Below, piece by piece: positions 1 through 9,102 of a stretch of 64,000 bases of DNA. Position 1 is the stretch's first letter, and the number at the start of each line of letters is the position of its first letter. This DNA comes from Desulfovibrio subterraneus (GTDB lineage Bacteria; Desulfobacterota; Desulfovibrionia; Desulfovibrionales; Desulfovibrionaceae): assembly GCF_013340285.1 (NCBI RefSeq), contig NZ_BLVO01000016.1, positions 299,021-363,020 of the forward strand, given 5' to 3'. The notes under the pieces were generated by a model, which worked only from the letters and a program-made list of their open reading frames with translations, had not been told where the DNA came from and searched no databases. The translations under genes were made by a program, and so were the position numbers.

Positions 1-1167
1 ATCGCGTGCACGGGCGGCATCCACGGCCTTTTCGATGACCATCTTGGCGTCCTTGGGGTTCTCGCCGAAGAAGGTCATGAGATGGTCGTAGCACAGTCCG
101 GCCACAAGACCGGCCACTTCGCTGTTACCGAGCTTGGTCTTGGTCTGCCCTTCAAACTGGGGCTGCGGAATCTTCACGCTGATAACGCCGGTAAGACCTT
201 CGCGCACGTCATCGCCGGAAAGCTTCACCTTCAGCTTCTTGGGAAGATCAGATCCCTGAATGTAGGTGTTGATGGCACGGGTCAGCGCGGTCTTGAAACC
301 CTGCAGGTGCGTGCCGCCTTCCTTGGTGCGGATGTTGTTCGCAAAGGTGAGGAAGTTTTCCTTGTACCCTGCGTTGTACTGGATGGCGTATTCGACAAAG
401 ATGTTTTCCTGATCGCCGGTACCGTTGCCGGAACCGTAGATGATGGAATGGATGCCGCCTTCGCCGGAGTTGAGATCTTTGACGAACTGGCGGATGCCGC
501 CTTCCGCGAAGAAGGTATCGGAATCGCCGGTACGCTCGTCGGTGAATTCGATGGTCAGTCCGGAGTTGAGATAGGACAGTTCTTCAAAGCGCTTCTTCAG
601 CACATCGTACATGAACTGGTTCGTTTCAAATATCTCTTCATCAGGACGGAAACGTACAGTGGTACCGCGCTTGTCGCTTTCACCGATGGTTTCAACGCCC
701 TTAACAGGCACACCGCGTTCATACCGCTGATTGTAGCGGTAGCCGTCGCGGTCGATGGTCACTTCAAGATACTCGGACAGGGCATTAACACACGAAACAC
801 CCACGCCGTGCAGACCGCCGGAAACCTTGTAGGTGTCGCTGTCGAACTTGCCGCCTGCGTGCAGTATGGTCATGACCACTTCAACGGCGGGACGTCCTTC
901 CTTGGGGTGGATGTCCACGGGAATGCCGCGGCCGTTGTCACGCACGGTCACGCTGTTATCGAGATGCACCTTCACGGTGATCTTGTCGCAGTAGCCGGCC
1001 ATGGCTTCGTCAATGGAGTTATCCACGACTTCATAGACAAGATGGTGCAGACCGCGAACATCGGTGCTGCCGATATACATGGCGGGGCGCTTGCGGACAG
1101 CCGAGAGCCCCTCAAGAACGGTAATGCTGTCCGCGGTGTACTGCTGTTTGCTTCCAGCGCTGGTCAT
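1..1167 (-). CDS. gyrB: DNA gyrase subunit B, N-terminal part (cut by window edge)
   Basis: This is the ATPase subunit of the type II topoisomerase that introduces negative supercoils. About 389 codons are visible; the C-terminal half lies beyond base 1. GHKL-fold motifs are clear: the N-box VVDNSIDEA near residue 47, RDNGRGIP near 76 and GGLHGVG near 118, followed by the transducer domain. The ATG overlaps the dnaN stop codon (TAATG at 1169-1165), so gyrB is translationally coupled as the third gene of dnaA-dnaN-gyrB. Only antisense reading frames are open on the plus strand here. Confidence 0.97.
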   Translation of the reverse strand, partial: MTSAGSKQQYTADSITVLEGLSAVRKRPAMYIGSTDVRGLHHLVYEVVDNSIDEAMAGYCDKITVKVHLDNSVTVRDNGRGIPVDIHPKEGRPAVEVVMTILHAGGKFDSDTYKVSGGLHGVGVSCVNALSEYLEVTIDRDGYRYNQRYERGVPVKGVETIGESDKRGTTVRFRPDEEIFETNQFMYDVLKKRFEELSYLNSGLTIEFTDERTGDSDTFFAEGGIRQFVKDLNSGEGGIHSIIYGSGNGTGDQENIFVEYAIQYNAGYKENFLTFANNIRTKEGGTHLQGFKTALTRAINTYIQGSDLPKKLKVKLSGDDVREGLTGVISVKIPQPQFEGQTKTKLGNSEVAGLVAGLCYDHLMTFFGENPKDAKMVIEKAVDAARARD

Positions 1168-2321
1168 TAAACTTCTTCCTCGCTGTAGTACGTCTCTTCC
1201 ACAATCTTCATGGGCATGATGATAACCGTGTATTCCGGGTCATCATTGCCCTGCAGGCCGCAGGGGCCTTCCGAACCGGTAAGCAGGAACTTGAGGGTTT
1301 CGGACTGGTAGTGGTTGAGAATTTCGATCAGGTTGCGGGTGGGGAACGCAATGCGCTTTATGTCACCCTGATACTGTGCTTCGATGGCTTCGTTGGCCGT
1401 ACCCACTTCCTGACCCTGTGAAGAAAGCTCCACTTCGGCTCCGTTGAAGGTGAAGTAGGTGCAACGGTTGTTTTCCGTGTTGAAGATGAGCAGACGGTCG
1501 AGTGCCTCGATTATCTCCTTTCTGTCTACCTCAAGGGTGCTCACTTCGGGAGCCTGAAGCTTTGAAAGGAAATTGTTGTAATCCGGATACTGGTAATAGG
1601 AAAGAGGCAGGCTGAACGTCTCGCGCTTGTCTCCGCGACGGAAGAACAGACGCTTGTTGTCGATGTTCAGTTCAATCTCATCACCGCCGAGCCACTTCTT
1701 GAGTTCGCCGAGATACTTCTTCTGCACCAGAATGCCGTCCTGCGGCAGCATGGAGTGAAGCTCATCGTTCATGAAGCGCTGCATGGAGAACTGGTGACCG
1801 TTAAGGCCGCAGGACTCGATGGTACCGTTGGTCATGGGCTTCATGCTCATGCAGGCAATGGCTTCCATCGTGTCTTCATCGGAGATGCAGTAGGAAAGCT
1901 TGTCTATGAGTTCCTGCACGAAGTCGCCCGACCAGTAAACGGAACCGGCTTCGGGGAAATCGGAAAAATTCTGGAACCAGGTAGGATCGTTCACGGGCAG
2001 TTTGTATTTTCTTCTGCCCTGCTCAATCTGCAGGCTGCCGGAGTCTTTGTCCAGACGAAGGGTAATTTCGCCTGAAGGCAGCTTCTTGAGAAGATCCACA
2101 AAGGCACGACCCTGCACACCGGCAAGCCCCTCTTCCATCACCTCGCCGGTATACCGGCCACGGAATTCGATATTGGAATCGGTAGAGAGCACATGCAGAG
2201 CGCCTGCTTCCGCTTTAAGCCAGATGGACCGCAAATAGGCTGCGCCGGTTTTGGCAGGAATGATATTTGCGGCTTTCTGGAGACCGTCAATCACGTCTTC
2301 TTTAAATACTCTTAAATGCAT
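1167..2321 (-). CDS. dnaN: DNA polymerase III beta sliding clamp
   Basis: The product is the ring-shaped processivity clamp that tethers the replicative polymerase and recruits DnaA regulators, ligase and repair factors. At 384 aa it has the usual length for three clamp domains. The start MHLRVFKED is typical, and the C-terminal IIMPMKI-type segment forms the hydrophobic pocket for clamp-binding motifs. An AAGGAG ribosome site sits about 6 nt before the ATG. It lies 137 nt downstream of dnaA and overlaps gyrB by one base, which indicates one transcription unit. Confidence 0.97.
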   Translation of the reverse strand: MHLRVFKEDVIDGLQKAANIIPAKTGAAYLRSIWLKAEAGALHVLSTDSNIEFRGRYTGEVMEEGLAGVQGRAFVDLLKKLPSGEITLRLDKDSGSLQIEQGRRKYKLPVNDPTWFQNFSDFPEAGSVYWSGDFVQELIDKLSYCISDEDTMEAIACMSMKPMTNGTIESCGLNGHQFSMQRFMNDELHSMLPQDGILVQKKYLGELKKWLGGDEIELNIDNKRLFFRRGDKRETFSLPLSYYQYPDYNNFLSKLQAPEVSTLEVDRKEIIEALDRLLIFNTENNRCTYFTFNGAEVELSSQGQEVGTANEAIEAQYQGDIKRIAFPTRNLIEILNHYQSETLKFLLTGSEGPCGLQGNDDPEYTVIIMPMKIVEETYYSEEEV

Positions 2322-2458
2322 TATGATCTCCTTGTAATAGTAGTAGGGGGTGTGCCTTTGTTTCTACTAGAACTATCTAACTGATTTTCTTTAGCTTTAT
2401 CGGTAACAATGAAGGTAACATTCTTTGCACCGTCATTGCGTAACTTGTTCGCTTTTTC

Positions 2459-3775
2459 CTAACTGTCTTTGGTTAGACACTTTTTCTTCAGCTCGGTTAC
2501 CAAAAGTTTCGTATCTCTGTTACTTTCCTGTAATTCCTTGACTTTTTTAACGGCGTACATGGCCGTTGAGTGATCTTTGCCGCCGAAGATGCGCCCGAGT
2601 GAAGGGTAGGAACTGCCAAGAAGCTGACGGCATATGAACATGGCCAGCTGGCGCGCCTGCACGATCTTCTGGTGGCGTTTGGTGCCGGTTATATCCTTGT
2701 GGTTCAGCCCGAAGTGTTCGGAAATGACCGCAATAACCGTATCCGGCGTTATGGAGCTGCCCTGCTTGTCATCGGTGTGGGCGAGTATCTGCTCGAAATC
2801 CTTATCTGTCACTTCCCTGCTCATCAGGTCCCTGTAGGCGGCAAGCTTGGTCAGAATACCCTGCAGGTTGCGGAAATCAGGAAACCGCTGGCACAGCATG
2901 AAGGTCTGTTCCTTGGATATGCGCAGCCTGTCATGCTTGAGCCGCTGCTGCACGAAGCGCACGCGGATATCAAGATCCTGCGGCTTGATCTGGGCGATAA
3001 GGCCCCATTCCAGCCGTGATTTGAGCTTGGGGTCCAGAAAGTCGTATCCGGAAATGATGCCGGTGGAGGTGAATATCATCTGCCGTCCCGCATCGTGGAA
3101 CATGTTGAACAGAATGACCATTTCTTCCTGCAGCAGCGGGAAGTCGCGAAAACGCTGCACATCGTCCAGCATAAAGTAGACGTAACGCGAAATATGGCGG
3201 CGGGCGCCGTACAGATCGCCTTCAAACTGCACGGCATAGAGCGCTGCAAGGTCTTCTACCGTACCGAGAAAAATGGATTCGGGATCGGTATGGCGGGCAA
3301 TCTCGTTTGCCATGGCGCGCAGCAGGTGCGTCTTGCCCGAGCCGCTGGAGCCGCACAAGACAAAGGGGTTGTATTTGGGTGCTCCCTGCTTGACGACTTC
3401 ACGGGCGCTGGCAATGGGAAATTCGTTCTTGCGGTTGTGCAGGTAGCTTTCAAAGGTGAATTGCTGGCCAAAGGGAATGTCCAGATTCTTCACACGGTCG
3501 GAAGAGGCGGAAACGGGCATTCTGCCGCCAGTGCGGCTGGCAGCGCGCGTGGTGTAATCGAGCTTGTACCCCTCGTCCAGATACTGCCGCAGGGCGTTTT
3601 CAAAGTCGCCTTGAGCATTCAGCTGAAACCACTTGGCAAAAAACGGATGCGGAAAATACACAGAAAGCCGTTTTTCCGTCGGGCTCATCACAAGAGTCAG
3701 CGGGTCATACCACTGGCGCAGCGCCTGGTCGGAAAAACTGTGGGAAAGATGATCGCGAAGGGCTTTCTTGAGCAC
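2459..3775 (-). CDS. dnaA: Chromosomal replication initiator DnaA
   Basis: DnaA opens the origin. The frame is open up to 3940, but I place the start at the GTG at 3775 (VLKKALRDHL), giving about 438 aa; the longer reading adds an unrelated hydrophobic leader and would swallow a DnaA box. Domain I covers roughly residues 1-75. The AAA+ module has Walker A GSSGSGKTH near 142 and Walker B FMLDDVQ. Domain IV ends with the DNA-binding signature GGKDHSTAMYAV, the counterpart of GxRDHST. The ribosome site before the GTG is weak, so the exact start is uncertain. It is first in the dnaA-dnaN-gyrB operon. Confidence 0.95.
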   Translation of the reverse strand: MLKKALRDHLSHSFSDQALRQWYDPLTLVMSPTEKRLSVYFPHPFFAKWFQLNAQGDFENALRQYLDEGYKLDYTTRAASRTGGRMPVSASSDRVKNLDIPFGQQFTFESYLHNRKNEFPIASAREVVKQGAPKYNPFVLCGSSGSGKTHLLRAMANEIARHTDPESIFLGTVEDLAALYAVQFEGDLYGARRHISRYVYFMLDDVQRFRDFPLLQEEMVILFNMFHDAGRQMIFTSTGIISGYDFLDPKLKSRLEWGLIAQIKPQDLDIRVRFVQQRLKHDRLRISKEQTFMLCQRFPDFRNLQGILTKLAAYRDLMSREVTDKDFEQILAHTDDKQGSSITPDTVIAVISEHFGLNHKDITGTKRHQKIVQARQLAMFICRQLLGSSYPSLGRIFGGKDHSTAMYAVKKVKELQESNRDTKLLVTELKKKCLTKDS

Positions 3776-3853
3776 GTGAATTTCTTTGCCGGTATCGGGG
3801 GTTACGAAGGATTTACGAGTAGTGGACAGCCGTGGGAATATCTGTATTCGGGG

Positions 3854-3862
3854 TGTGGAAAA
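3854..3862 (-). promoter_or_regulatory. DnaA box 1 (TTTTCCACA)
   Basis: The plus strand reads TGTGGAAAA, and its complement TTTTCCACA fits the TTWTNCACA consensus. It lies about 80 bp upstream of the proposed dnaA start. Confidence 0.6.
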
Positions 3863-3985
3863 AAAAGCCCCGATCAGCACACAACAACCCGTCATGCATA
3901 GCAGAAAACCATGCTCAAGCCAAGCAGAATGGCGAATCACGCAACCGGCGTAAAGAACTGACCTTTTTTTAGGGCTGTTATTAAT

Positions 3986-3994
3986 TGTGGAAAA
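3986..3994 (-). promoter_or_regulatory. DnaA box 2 (TTTTCCACA)
   Basis: This is a second identical 9-mer in the same orientation, 132 bp from the first and directly beside the AT-rich stretch. It could serve both origin function and dnaA autoregulation. Confidence 0.6.
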
Positions 3995-4065
3995 GTCTAG
4001 ATTTTTATTAGACTATATAATAGGGTCAAACTAGGACAAGAAACTGTTTGCTCAGGGAGGATTGC

Positions 4066-4224
4066 ATGATACACCCCTTTTCACGCGTCTCGGAACACGC
4101 GCTCATGCACCCCGCAATGCGCAGAACTCTCAAGGAGCTCCGCGTCTACATGTGGGCTACCACGGCACTGGTTTCCATAACCGCACTTTCGCTCATGTAC
4201 CTCAGCCTCGTACACGGTGTGTAA
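4066..4224 (+). CDS. Small membrane protein, 52 aa, unknown
   Basis: This short ORF begins MIHPFSRVSEH and has a strong ribosome site (CAGGGAGG, spacing 5 nt). After a basic stretch (RRTLKEL) it has a single hydrophobic segment, MWATTALVSITALSLMYL, near residues 29-46, and then stops. It ends 11 nt before the M23 peptidase start, which itself has no good ribosome site, so the two are probably translationally coupled. I do not recognise the family. A single-pass partner or a leader for the M23 gene is plausible. Confidence 0.55.
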   Translation: MIHPFSRVSEHALMHPAMRRTLKELRVYMWATTALVSITALSLMYLSLVHGV

Positions 4225-4235
4225 AATCATACGGC

Positions 4236-5570
4236 ATGAATAAAAATTATCGCTTTTCCTCATCCGGCCCGAAACGCAAAAAATATCTCGTCATTGCAGG
4301 TGTCTGTGCAGCAGCGCTGACACTTTCAGCCCTGTTTGGCATATTTGGTACCACTTCCGATACCTCCACTCCGGTTGCCGCCGTTGAACAGGAGAAAACG
4401 GTGGAGCAACCCGCTCCAGCAGTGCCTCAAGGTCCTGTGAAAGCCGTGCACCCCGGCATAGTAGGGAACGGAGACACTGCCTCCTCCATCCTTGCCCAAT
4501 GGTTCAATCCTGCTGAAATTCATGAGCTGGCCCAGATTTGCAAACCCGTTTTCCCGCTCAGACAGCTCCGTGCGGGCCAGCCCTATCGCGTATACACTGA
4601 AGACGGTGTTGTTACCCGTCTTGAGTACGAAATAGACAACGACAAGTTCCTTACCATCACTCCGCAGAAGAAGCAGGAAGGTGTAGAGGCTTGCCCCTCA
4701 TTCACTGCCGAACTGCATGATATTCCCTACGATTACAAAACGGTACGCGTTGCCGGCACCGTATCTTCCAGCCTGTTCGAGGCTGTTGAGCAGGCTGGCG
4801 AAAACGCCTCGCTTGCCATTGTGCTGGCCGATATCTTCGGGTGGGAAATAGACTTCATCCGCAACCTGCGCGAGGGCGACAAGTTTTCCGCAGTTGTGGA
4901 AAAGCGTTACCGTGACGGGGAGTTCAAAGGCTACAAGCGCGTGCTGGCCGCCTCGTTTACCAACCAGGGTGAACTGCACGAAGGCTTCCGCATGAAGGAT
5001 GAATACGGCGTGTACCAGTTCTTCAACGCCGAGGGCGGCAACCTGCGCCGCGCTTTCCTCAAGGCTCCTCTCTCCTTCCAGCGTATATCCTCCAATTTCT
5101 CCAGAAGCCGCCTGCATCCTGTTCTCAAGACATACCGCCCCCATTACGGGGTTGATTACGCCGCTCCCACCGGCACGCCCGTGCATGCCATCGGCGACGG
5201 CACCGTTACCAAGGTGGCGCGTGACCATGCCGCCGGTAACTACATCAAGATCCGCCACGTAAACGGCTACGAAAGCGGCTACCTGCACCTTTCCCGCTTT
5301 GCCAAGGGCATGAAGTCCGGCAAGCGCATTCGTCAGGGCGAAACCATCGGGTACGTAGGCTCCACCGGCTACGCCACCGGCCCGCACCTTGATTTCCGCA
5401 TCCAGAAGAACGGCTCCTACCTGAATCCCCGTCAGATTATCAGCCCCCGTTCCGAGCCTGTTTCCAAGAAGCAGATGGGCAAATTCAAGACCCTTGTTCA
5501 GGAGCTGCGCCCCATGCTGAATCCTGAAACCACAGTGGGAACAATCACTGTTCCTAACGAATCCAACTAG
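4236..5570 (+). CDS. M23-family peptidoglycan endopeptidase, membrane-anchored
   Basis: The 444-aa product starts MNKNYRFSSS. It has a basic N-terminus, one membrane segment near residues 17-36, a Pro-rich linker, an OapA/LysM-like middle region and a C-terminal M23 (LytM) domain from about residue 290. The domain shows HYGVD (zinc ligands H and D) and YLHLS. The second HxH motif reads GPHLDF, with Asp where most enzymes have the second zinc-ligand His; HLD variants occur in this family, so activity is possible but should be tested. It likely trims septal or sidewall peptide bridges. A terminator follows. Confidence 0.88.
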   Translation: MNKNYRFSSSGPKRKKYLVIAGVCAAALTLSALFGIFGTTSDTSTPVAAVEQEKTVEQPAPAVPQGPVKAVHPGIVGNGDTASSILAQWFNPAEIHELAQICKPVFPLRQLRAGQPYRVYTEDGVVTRLEYEIDNDKFLTITPQKKQEGVEACPSFTAELHDIPYDYKTVRVAGTVSSSLFEAVEQAGENASLAIVLADIFGWEIDFIRNLREGDKFSAVVEKRYRDGEFKGYKRVLAASFTNQGELHEGFRMKDEYGVYQFFNAEGGNLRRAFLKAPLSFQRISSNFSRSRLHPVLKTYRPHYGVDYAAPTGTPVHAIGDGTVTKVARDHAAGNYIKIRHVNGYESGYLHLSRFAKGMKSGKRIRQGETIGYVGSTGYATGPHLDFRIQKNGSYLNPRQIISPRSEPVSKKQMGKFKTLVQELRPMLNPETTVGTITVPNESN

Positions 5571-5592
5571 CCGAAATACAAATAAAATAATT

Positions 5593-5628
5593 AAGGCCCG
5601 TCCGGAATGGACGGGCCTTTACTTTTTG
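5593..5628 (+). terminator. Rho-independent terminator after the M23 gene
   Basis: An 11-bp perfect stem AAGGCCCGTCC / GGACGGGCCTT with a 5-nt loop is followed by TTACTTTTTG. It also lies downstream of dctM on the minus strand. Confidence 0.8.
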
Positions 5629-5710
5629 TGGCTTACCGATAGGTTTCGATAGTGGATAGGTAATAGTTACAGCATGTTGATTGCTACTCAAGTCCTCCGT
5701 GCCCCGTTAT

Positions 5711-6988
5711 CTACTTAAAGAGCATATCAGGCACCACCAGCGCTATTTGCGGGAACAGGCAGACCAGCGCAAGGTTTACGATCAGCGCCAGCAAAAAGGG
5801 CAGTATTGCGCGGGTGATGGATTCCAACCGGGTTGAGGCTATGGAGCATGAAACAATCAGGCACACTCCCATGGGCGGGGTAAGCATGCCTATGGCAAGG
5901 TTCATGACCACGATGATGCCGAGGTGGATGACATCAAGTCCCAGTGCAGGCAGCAACGGCAGCAAAACGGGAACGAATAGGATGAGCGCAGCTGTGGTTT
6001 CCAGAATGGTACCCGCAAGCAGCAGAAGGCAGTTCACCAGCAGAAGCAGCAGCACGGGATTGGTGGTTATGCCGGTAAGCCACTCCGCTATGCCTGCAGG
6101 AATATCCTGAATGGCCATGTACCATGAAAACACGGATGCCGAGCAGATGATGAACAGAATGATGCTGGAGGTAATGCCCGCCTGCAGGATGAGTCCGGGC
6201 AATTGGCGCGGCGCGATCTCGCGGTAGATGAACAGACCCGCAAAGAGTGCATAGAACACGGCCACAGCGGCAGATTCCGTTGCTGTGAACACACCGCCCA
6301 GAATGCCGCCCAGAATGATGACAGGCGCACCAAGCGCCCACAGGGCGTGGCGGAATGCACTCGCCACCTCCCGCAGCGAGAATCCGTGTTCCGGCTGCCA
6401 GCCATGGCGTTTTGCGTGCAGAACGCACACGGTGATAAGCGAAAGACCGGCCATGATTCCCGGAACAATGCCCGCTGCGAACAGCTTACCTATGGATGCA
6501 CCGGTGAGCACTCCGAAAACGATCATGGGAATGGACGGGGGAATGACCACCCCGATGGAGCCTGCCGCCGCCTGCACAGCTCCGGCAAAGGCAGGTGTGT
6601 GGCCGCGCCTGACCATGGAAGGAATGAGTATGGCACCCACGGCAGCCGTATCTGCGGCAGCGGAACCGGAAATGCCCGCAAAGAACATGGCGGAAACGAC
6701 TGAGACAGCAGCAAGCCCGCCCGGAAGGTGCCCCACCAGTGCATCGGCAAGGCGCACAATGCGGCGTGATATGCCGCCAGCACCCATGAGGTTGCCCGCG
6801 ATCATGAACAGCGGCACAGCCATGAGGGGAAAGGAATCAGCGCCTGCGTACATGCGCTGGGTAACAAGCATGAGATTCATGTCGCCCTGCAGCATGAAGG
6901 CGGCAACGGCGCTTACCCCAACAGCCACGGCAATGGGCGTGTTCAGCGCAAACAGCAGAACCAGAAGGCCGAAGAGTACCAGCGTCAT
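5711..6988 (-). CDS. TRAP transporter large membrane subunit (DctM family)
   Basis: This 425-aa, strongly hydrophobic protein (about 12 membrane helices) is the ion-coupled translocation subunit of a tripartite ATP-independent periplasmic transporter. Family features include the Gly-rich ISGSAAADTAAVGAI segment near residue 109 and PPSIPMIVFG. Its ATG overlaps the dctQ stop (ATGA). It is the last gene of dctP-dctQ-dctM, which probably imports an organic acid; the sequence does not show the substrate. Confidence 0.92.
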   Translation of the reverse strand: MTLVLFGLLVLLFALNTPIAVAVGVSAVAAFMLQGDMNLMLVTQRMYAGADSFPLMAVPLFMIAGNLMGAGGISRRIVRLADALVGHLPGGLAAVSVVSAMFFAGISGSAAADTAAVGAILIPSMVRRGHTPAFAGAVQAAAGSIGVVIPPSIPMIVFGVLTGASIGKLFAAGIVPGIMAGLSLITVCVLHAKRHGWQPEHGFSLREVASAFRHALWALGAPVIILGGILGGVFTATESAAVAVFYALFAGLFIYREIAPRQLPGLILQAGITSSIILFIICSASVFSWYMAIQDIPAGIAEWLTGITTNPVLLLLLVNCLLLLAGTILETTAALILFVPVLLPLLPALGLDVIHLGIIVVMNLAIGMLTPPMGVCLIVSCSIASTRLESITRAILPFLLALIVNLALVCLFPQIALVVPDMLFK

Positions 6989-7539
6989 GCCCTGCTATCC
7001 TCCCTTCCCTGCCTGGCGGAAGCAGAAACGCAGGGCGTGCTGGAAGGGGGACCAAAGAGAAAGCACAGACAGTGCAGGGCCATGATGCAGCCGCTCACAG
7101 GCACGGCCAGAAAGGGAATGCGCTTGGAAACACCGAGCGTGGTGGTCATCTGCACAGAAAGGAAATCTGCAAACTTGAACCCGTACACCGCCATGACCAC
7201 AAAAAGGAACAGGCAGGCCACATGTGTGAGCCGTGCCGCCATAGTGCGGCCTGCGGGCGAAAGGCGGCAGACAACAGTATCCACGCCGATATGCGCGCTG
7301 GCACGGTATGCCACGGCAGCACCGAAAAAGGTGAGCTGCACCAGCAGAACCCTGCCCAGTTCTTCTGACCAGAACAGGGAATAATTGAGCACATAGCGGA
7401 AGAACACCTGCGCACCGATAACAGCCACCATGCCGAAGCAGGCAAGGAACAACATGACGCGGCAAAGCGTGTCGGCATATGCGCTCAGCAGGTTCAAGAG
7501 TGCCAGCAGGCGTGAACGAACGTTGGAAACACTGTGCAT
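6985..7539 (-). CDS. TRAP transporter small membrane subunit (DctQ family)
   Basis: This four-helix membrane subunit bridges the solute-binding protein and DctM. I start at the ATG at 7539 (MHSVSNVRSR, 184 aa); the frame is open to a TTG at 7599 but that adds only a polar Asn/Thr-rich tail. The family-typical FFRYVLNYSLFWSEELGR segment is visible. No clear ribosome site is present. A 248-nt gap separates it from dctP, longer than usual, and allows differential expression of the binding protein. Confidence 0.88.
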   Translation of the reverse strand: MHSVSNVRSRLLALLNLLSAYADTLCRVMLFLACFGMVAVIGAQVFFRYVLNYSLFWSEELGRVLLVQLTFFGAAVAYRASAHIGVDTVVCRLSPAGRTMAARLTHVACLFLFVVMAVYGFKFADFLSVQMTTTLGVSKRIPFLAVPVSGCIMALHCLCFLFGPPSSTPCVSASARQGREDSRA

Positions 7540-7787
7540 GTTCGTAGTGTTTGTAATTTTTTTACTTATATTAAGGTTGGTTATATTTGTTGTGAACAAC
7601 CTGTGTGCGTTTCTGGAATGGGGCGCATGTAACTATGGTTCTTCTTTGATGCACAAGGGAACATGGCTTGTCTGCAGGGGAAGAAGTACCGGAACAGGAT
7701 AGCGCGAAGGGGGCATTTAGCTCTGCCTGTCCTCAATCACACATACACCGGAAAAGCCTTTCGAGAAAAACTAAAAAACGTTCAGTC

Positions 7788-8849
7788 TTATTTTGCGGCT
7801 TCGAGAATCTTGTCCAGCAAGGCACGGGTGGCGGGGGCTGCATACATATCCATGTCGCGCAGCTTTGCCACGCGGTCGCGGAAGGATTGCAGGTCGGGGT
7901 GCTCTTCCACGATCATGCCGTTTGCCCGCATTTCTTCAAGATTGGCTGCCTCCTGCGAGCGGTTGTAGGCACGCTGGAATATGGCTGCATCGTGCATGGC
8001 GGTGGCAATGAGGGTCTGCTGGTCTGCAGGAAGGCTGTTGAACCAGCCGAGGTTGGCTATGTCTATGTGCGTGGAATAGACGTGACCGGTGAGGGAAAGA
8101 TACTTCTGCACTTCATAGAGCTTGTAGACGGAAAGCACCCACAGGGGATTTTCCTGCGCATCAATGGTGTGCTGCTGCAACTCGGAATAGATGGGCCAGC
8201 CCATGGGGGTGGGGTTTGCGCCAAGCGCCCGCCACAGTTCCTTGTGGAAGGTGGATTCCATAACGCGGATCTTCAGTCCCCCGGCATCCATGGCCGTGTG
8301 CACGGGCTGGCGTGAATTGGTCAGATGCCGGAACCCGTTTTCGGAAAAGGCGAGGCCCTTGAAACCGGCGGATTCGAGGGTTTTGAGAATCTCCTGCCCT
8401 ACCGGTCCGTCCAGTACACGGTCTACGGTTGCGTGGTCCTTGAAAAGGAAGGGAAAGGCGACAACCTTAACTTCCGGCACAAAGGTATCAAAGGGTCCGA
8501 GGGTGATAATGCCCATCTGCACGGCACCAAGCTGAATCTGCTGCAGCATTTCGGTTTCCGTCCCCAGCGCGCCGGAATGGAATATTTTGACGGTGGTGGC
8601 ACCGTTGCTGCGTTCCTTGACCAGCTCGGCAAACTTCGCTGCGGCAATGTACTGTGCGGAACCGGGCTTGGTCACCACGGCAAGGGATATCTGGGCGGCA
8701 GAAGCCTGCAGGGGCAGTCCGGTTACCAGCATGCACACAAGGAACAGGCAGGCGAACAGGCAGGCGCACACTGTGTGAAAGAAGCGCACCGGTGCAGCCG
8801 GAGATGACGGGCAGCCCGCGGACTGCACAGAACTGGGGGAGAAAGGCAT
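7788..8849 (-). CDS. TRAP transporter solute-binding protein (DctP family)
   Basis: This periplasmic binding protein captures the substrate for DctQM. I start at the ATG at 8849 (MPFSPSSVQS) because GAGGAAAC precedes it; this gives 353 aa with a long signal peptide ending around ASAA. The mature region has the DctP hallmarks: an LGAVQMGIITLGPF-like segment, GGLKIRVMES (the Arg that pairs with the substrate carboxylate) and the NPLWVL region. It is first in the dctPQM cluster on the minus strand. Confidence 0.93.
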   Translation of the reverse strand: MPFSPSSVQSAGCPSSPAAPVRFFHTVCACLFACLFLVCMLVTGLPLQASAAQISLAVVTKPGSAQYIAAAKFAELVKERSNGATTVKIFHSGALGTETEMLQQIQLGAVQMGIITLGPFDTFVPEVKVVAFPFLFKDHATVDRVLDGPVGQEILKTLESAGFKGLAFSENGFRHLTNSRQPVHTAMDAGGLKIRVMESTFHKELWRALGANPTPMGWPIYSELQQHTIDAQENPLWVLSVYKLYEVQKYLSLTGHVYSTHIDIANLGWFNSLPADQQTLIATAMHDAAIFQRAYNRSQEAANLEEMRANGMIVEEHPDLQSFRDRVAKLRDMDMYAAPATRALLDKILEAAK

Positions 8850-9102
8850 ATATGTTTCCTCGGAAGTGAAGGTAGGGTTGGTTCGCCGTGTAGACAGGCA
8901 CTGTAACGCGCCTTTGAACATGCTTCAAGTCTTCACATGGGGTGCGTGTTCAGTAGTGTTTTGTGTGGTGTTGCGTCAGATAATGATGTTTTTGCCCTTG
9001 GGCTCCTGCCGGTGTGCCATAATATCGTTGCTTGACGCAGTGCTGACCATGGCTTATCGATGGGTTACGATATAGCACATACAAGCCTTTATGAGGGTTA
9101 CG

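Larger units (their letters stand above)
3776..4065. other. Probable replication origin (oriC) region
   Basis: This noncoding interval separates the divergent dnaA and small-ORF/M23 genes. It holds two TTTTCCACA DnaA boxes in the same orientation and an AT-rich stretch at about 3960-4020 (T-runs, TTATTAATT, TATATAATA) that could serve as the unwinding element. Its position beside dnaA fits the usual bacterial arrangement. The 137-nt dnaN-dnaA gap has no box that I can see. Confidence 0.55.

Noticed and set aside
82-1170. 362-codon plus-strand frame
   Set aside because: It is antisense to gyrB, which is cut at the window edge.
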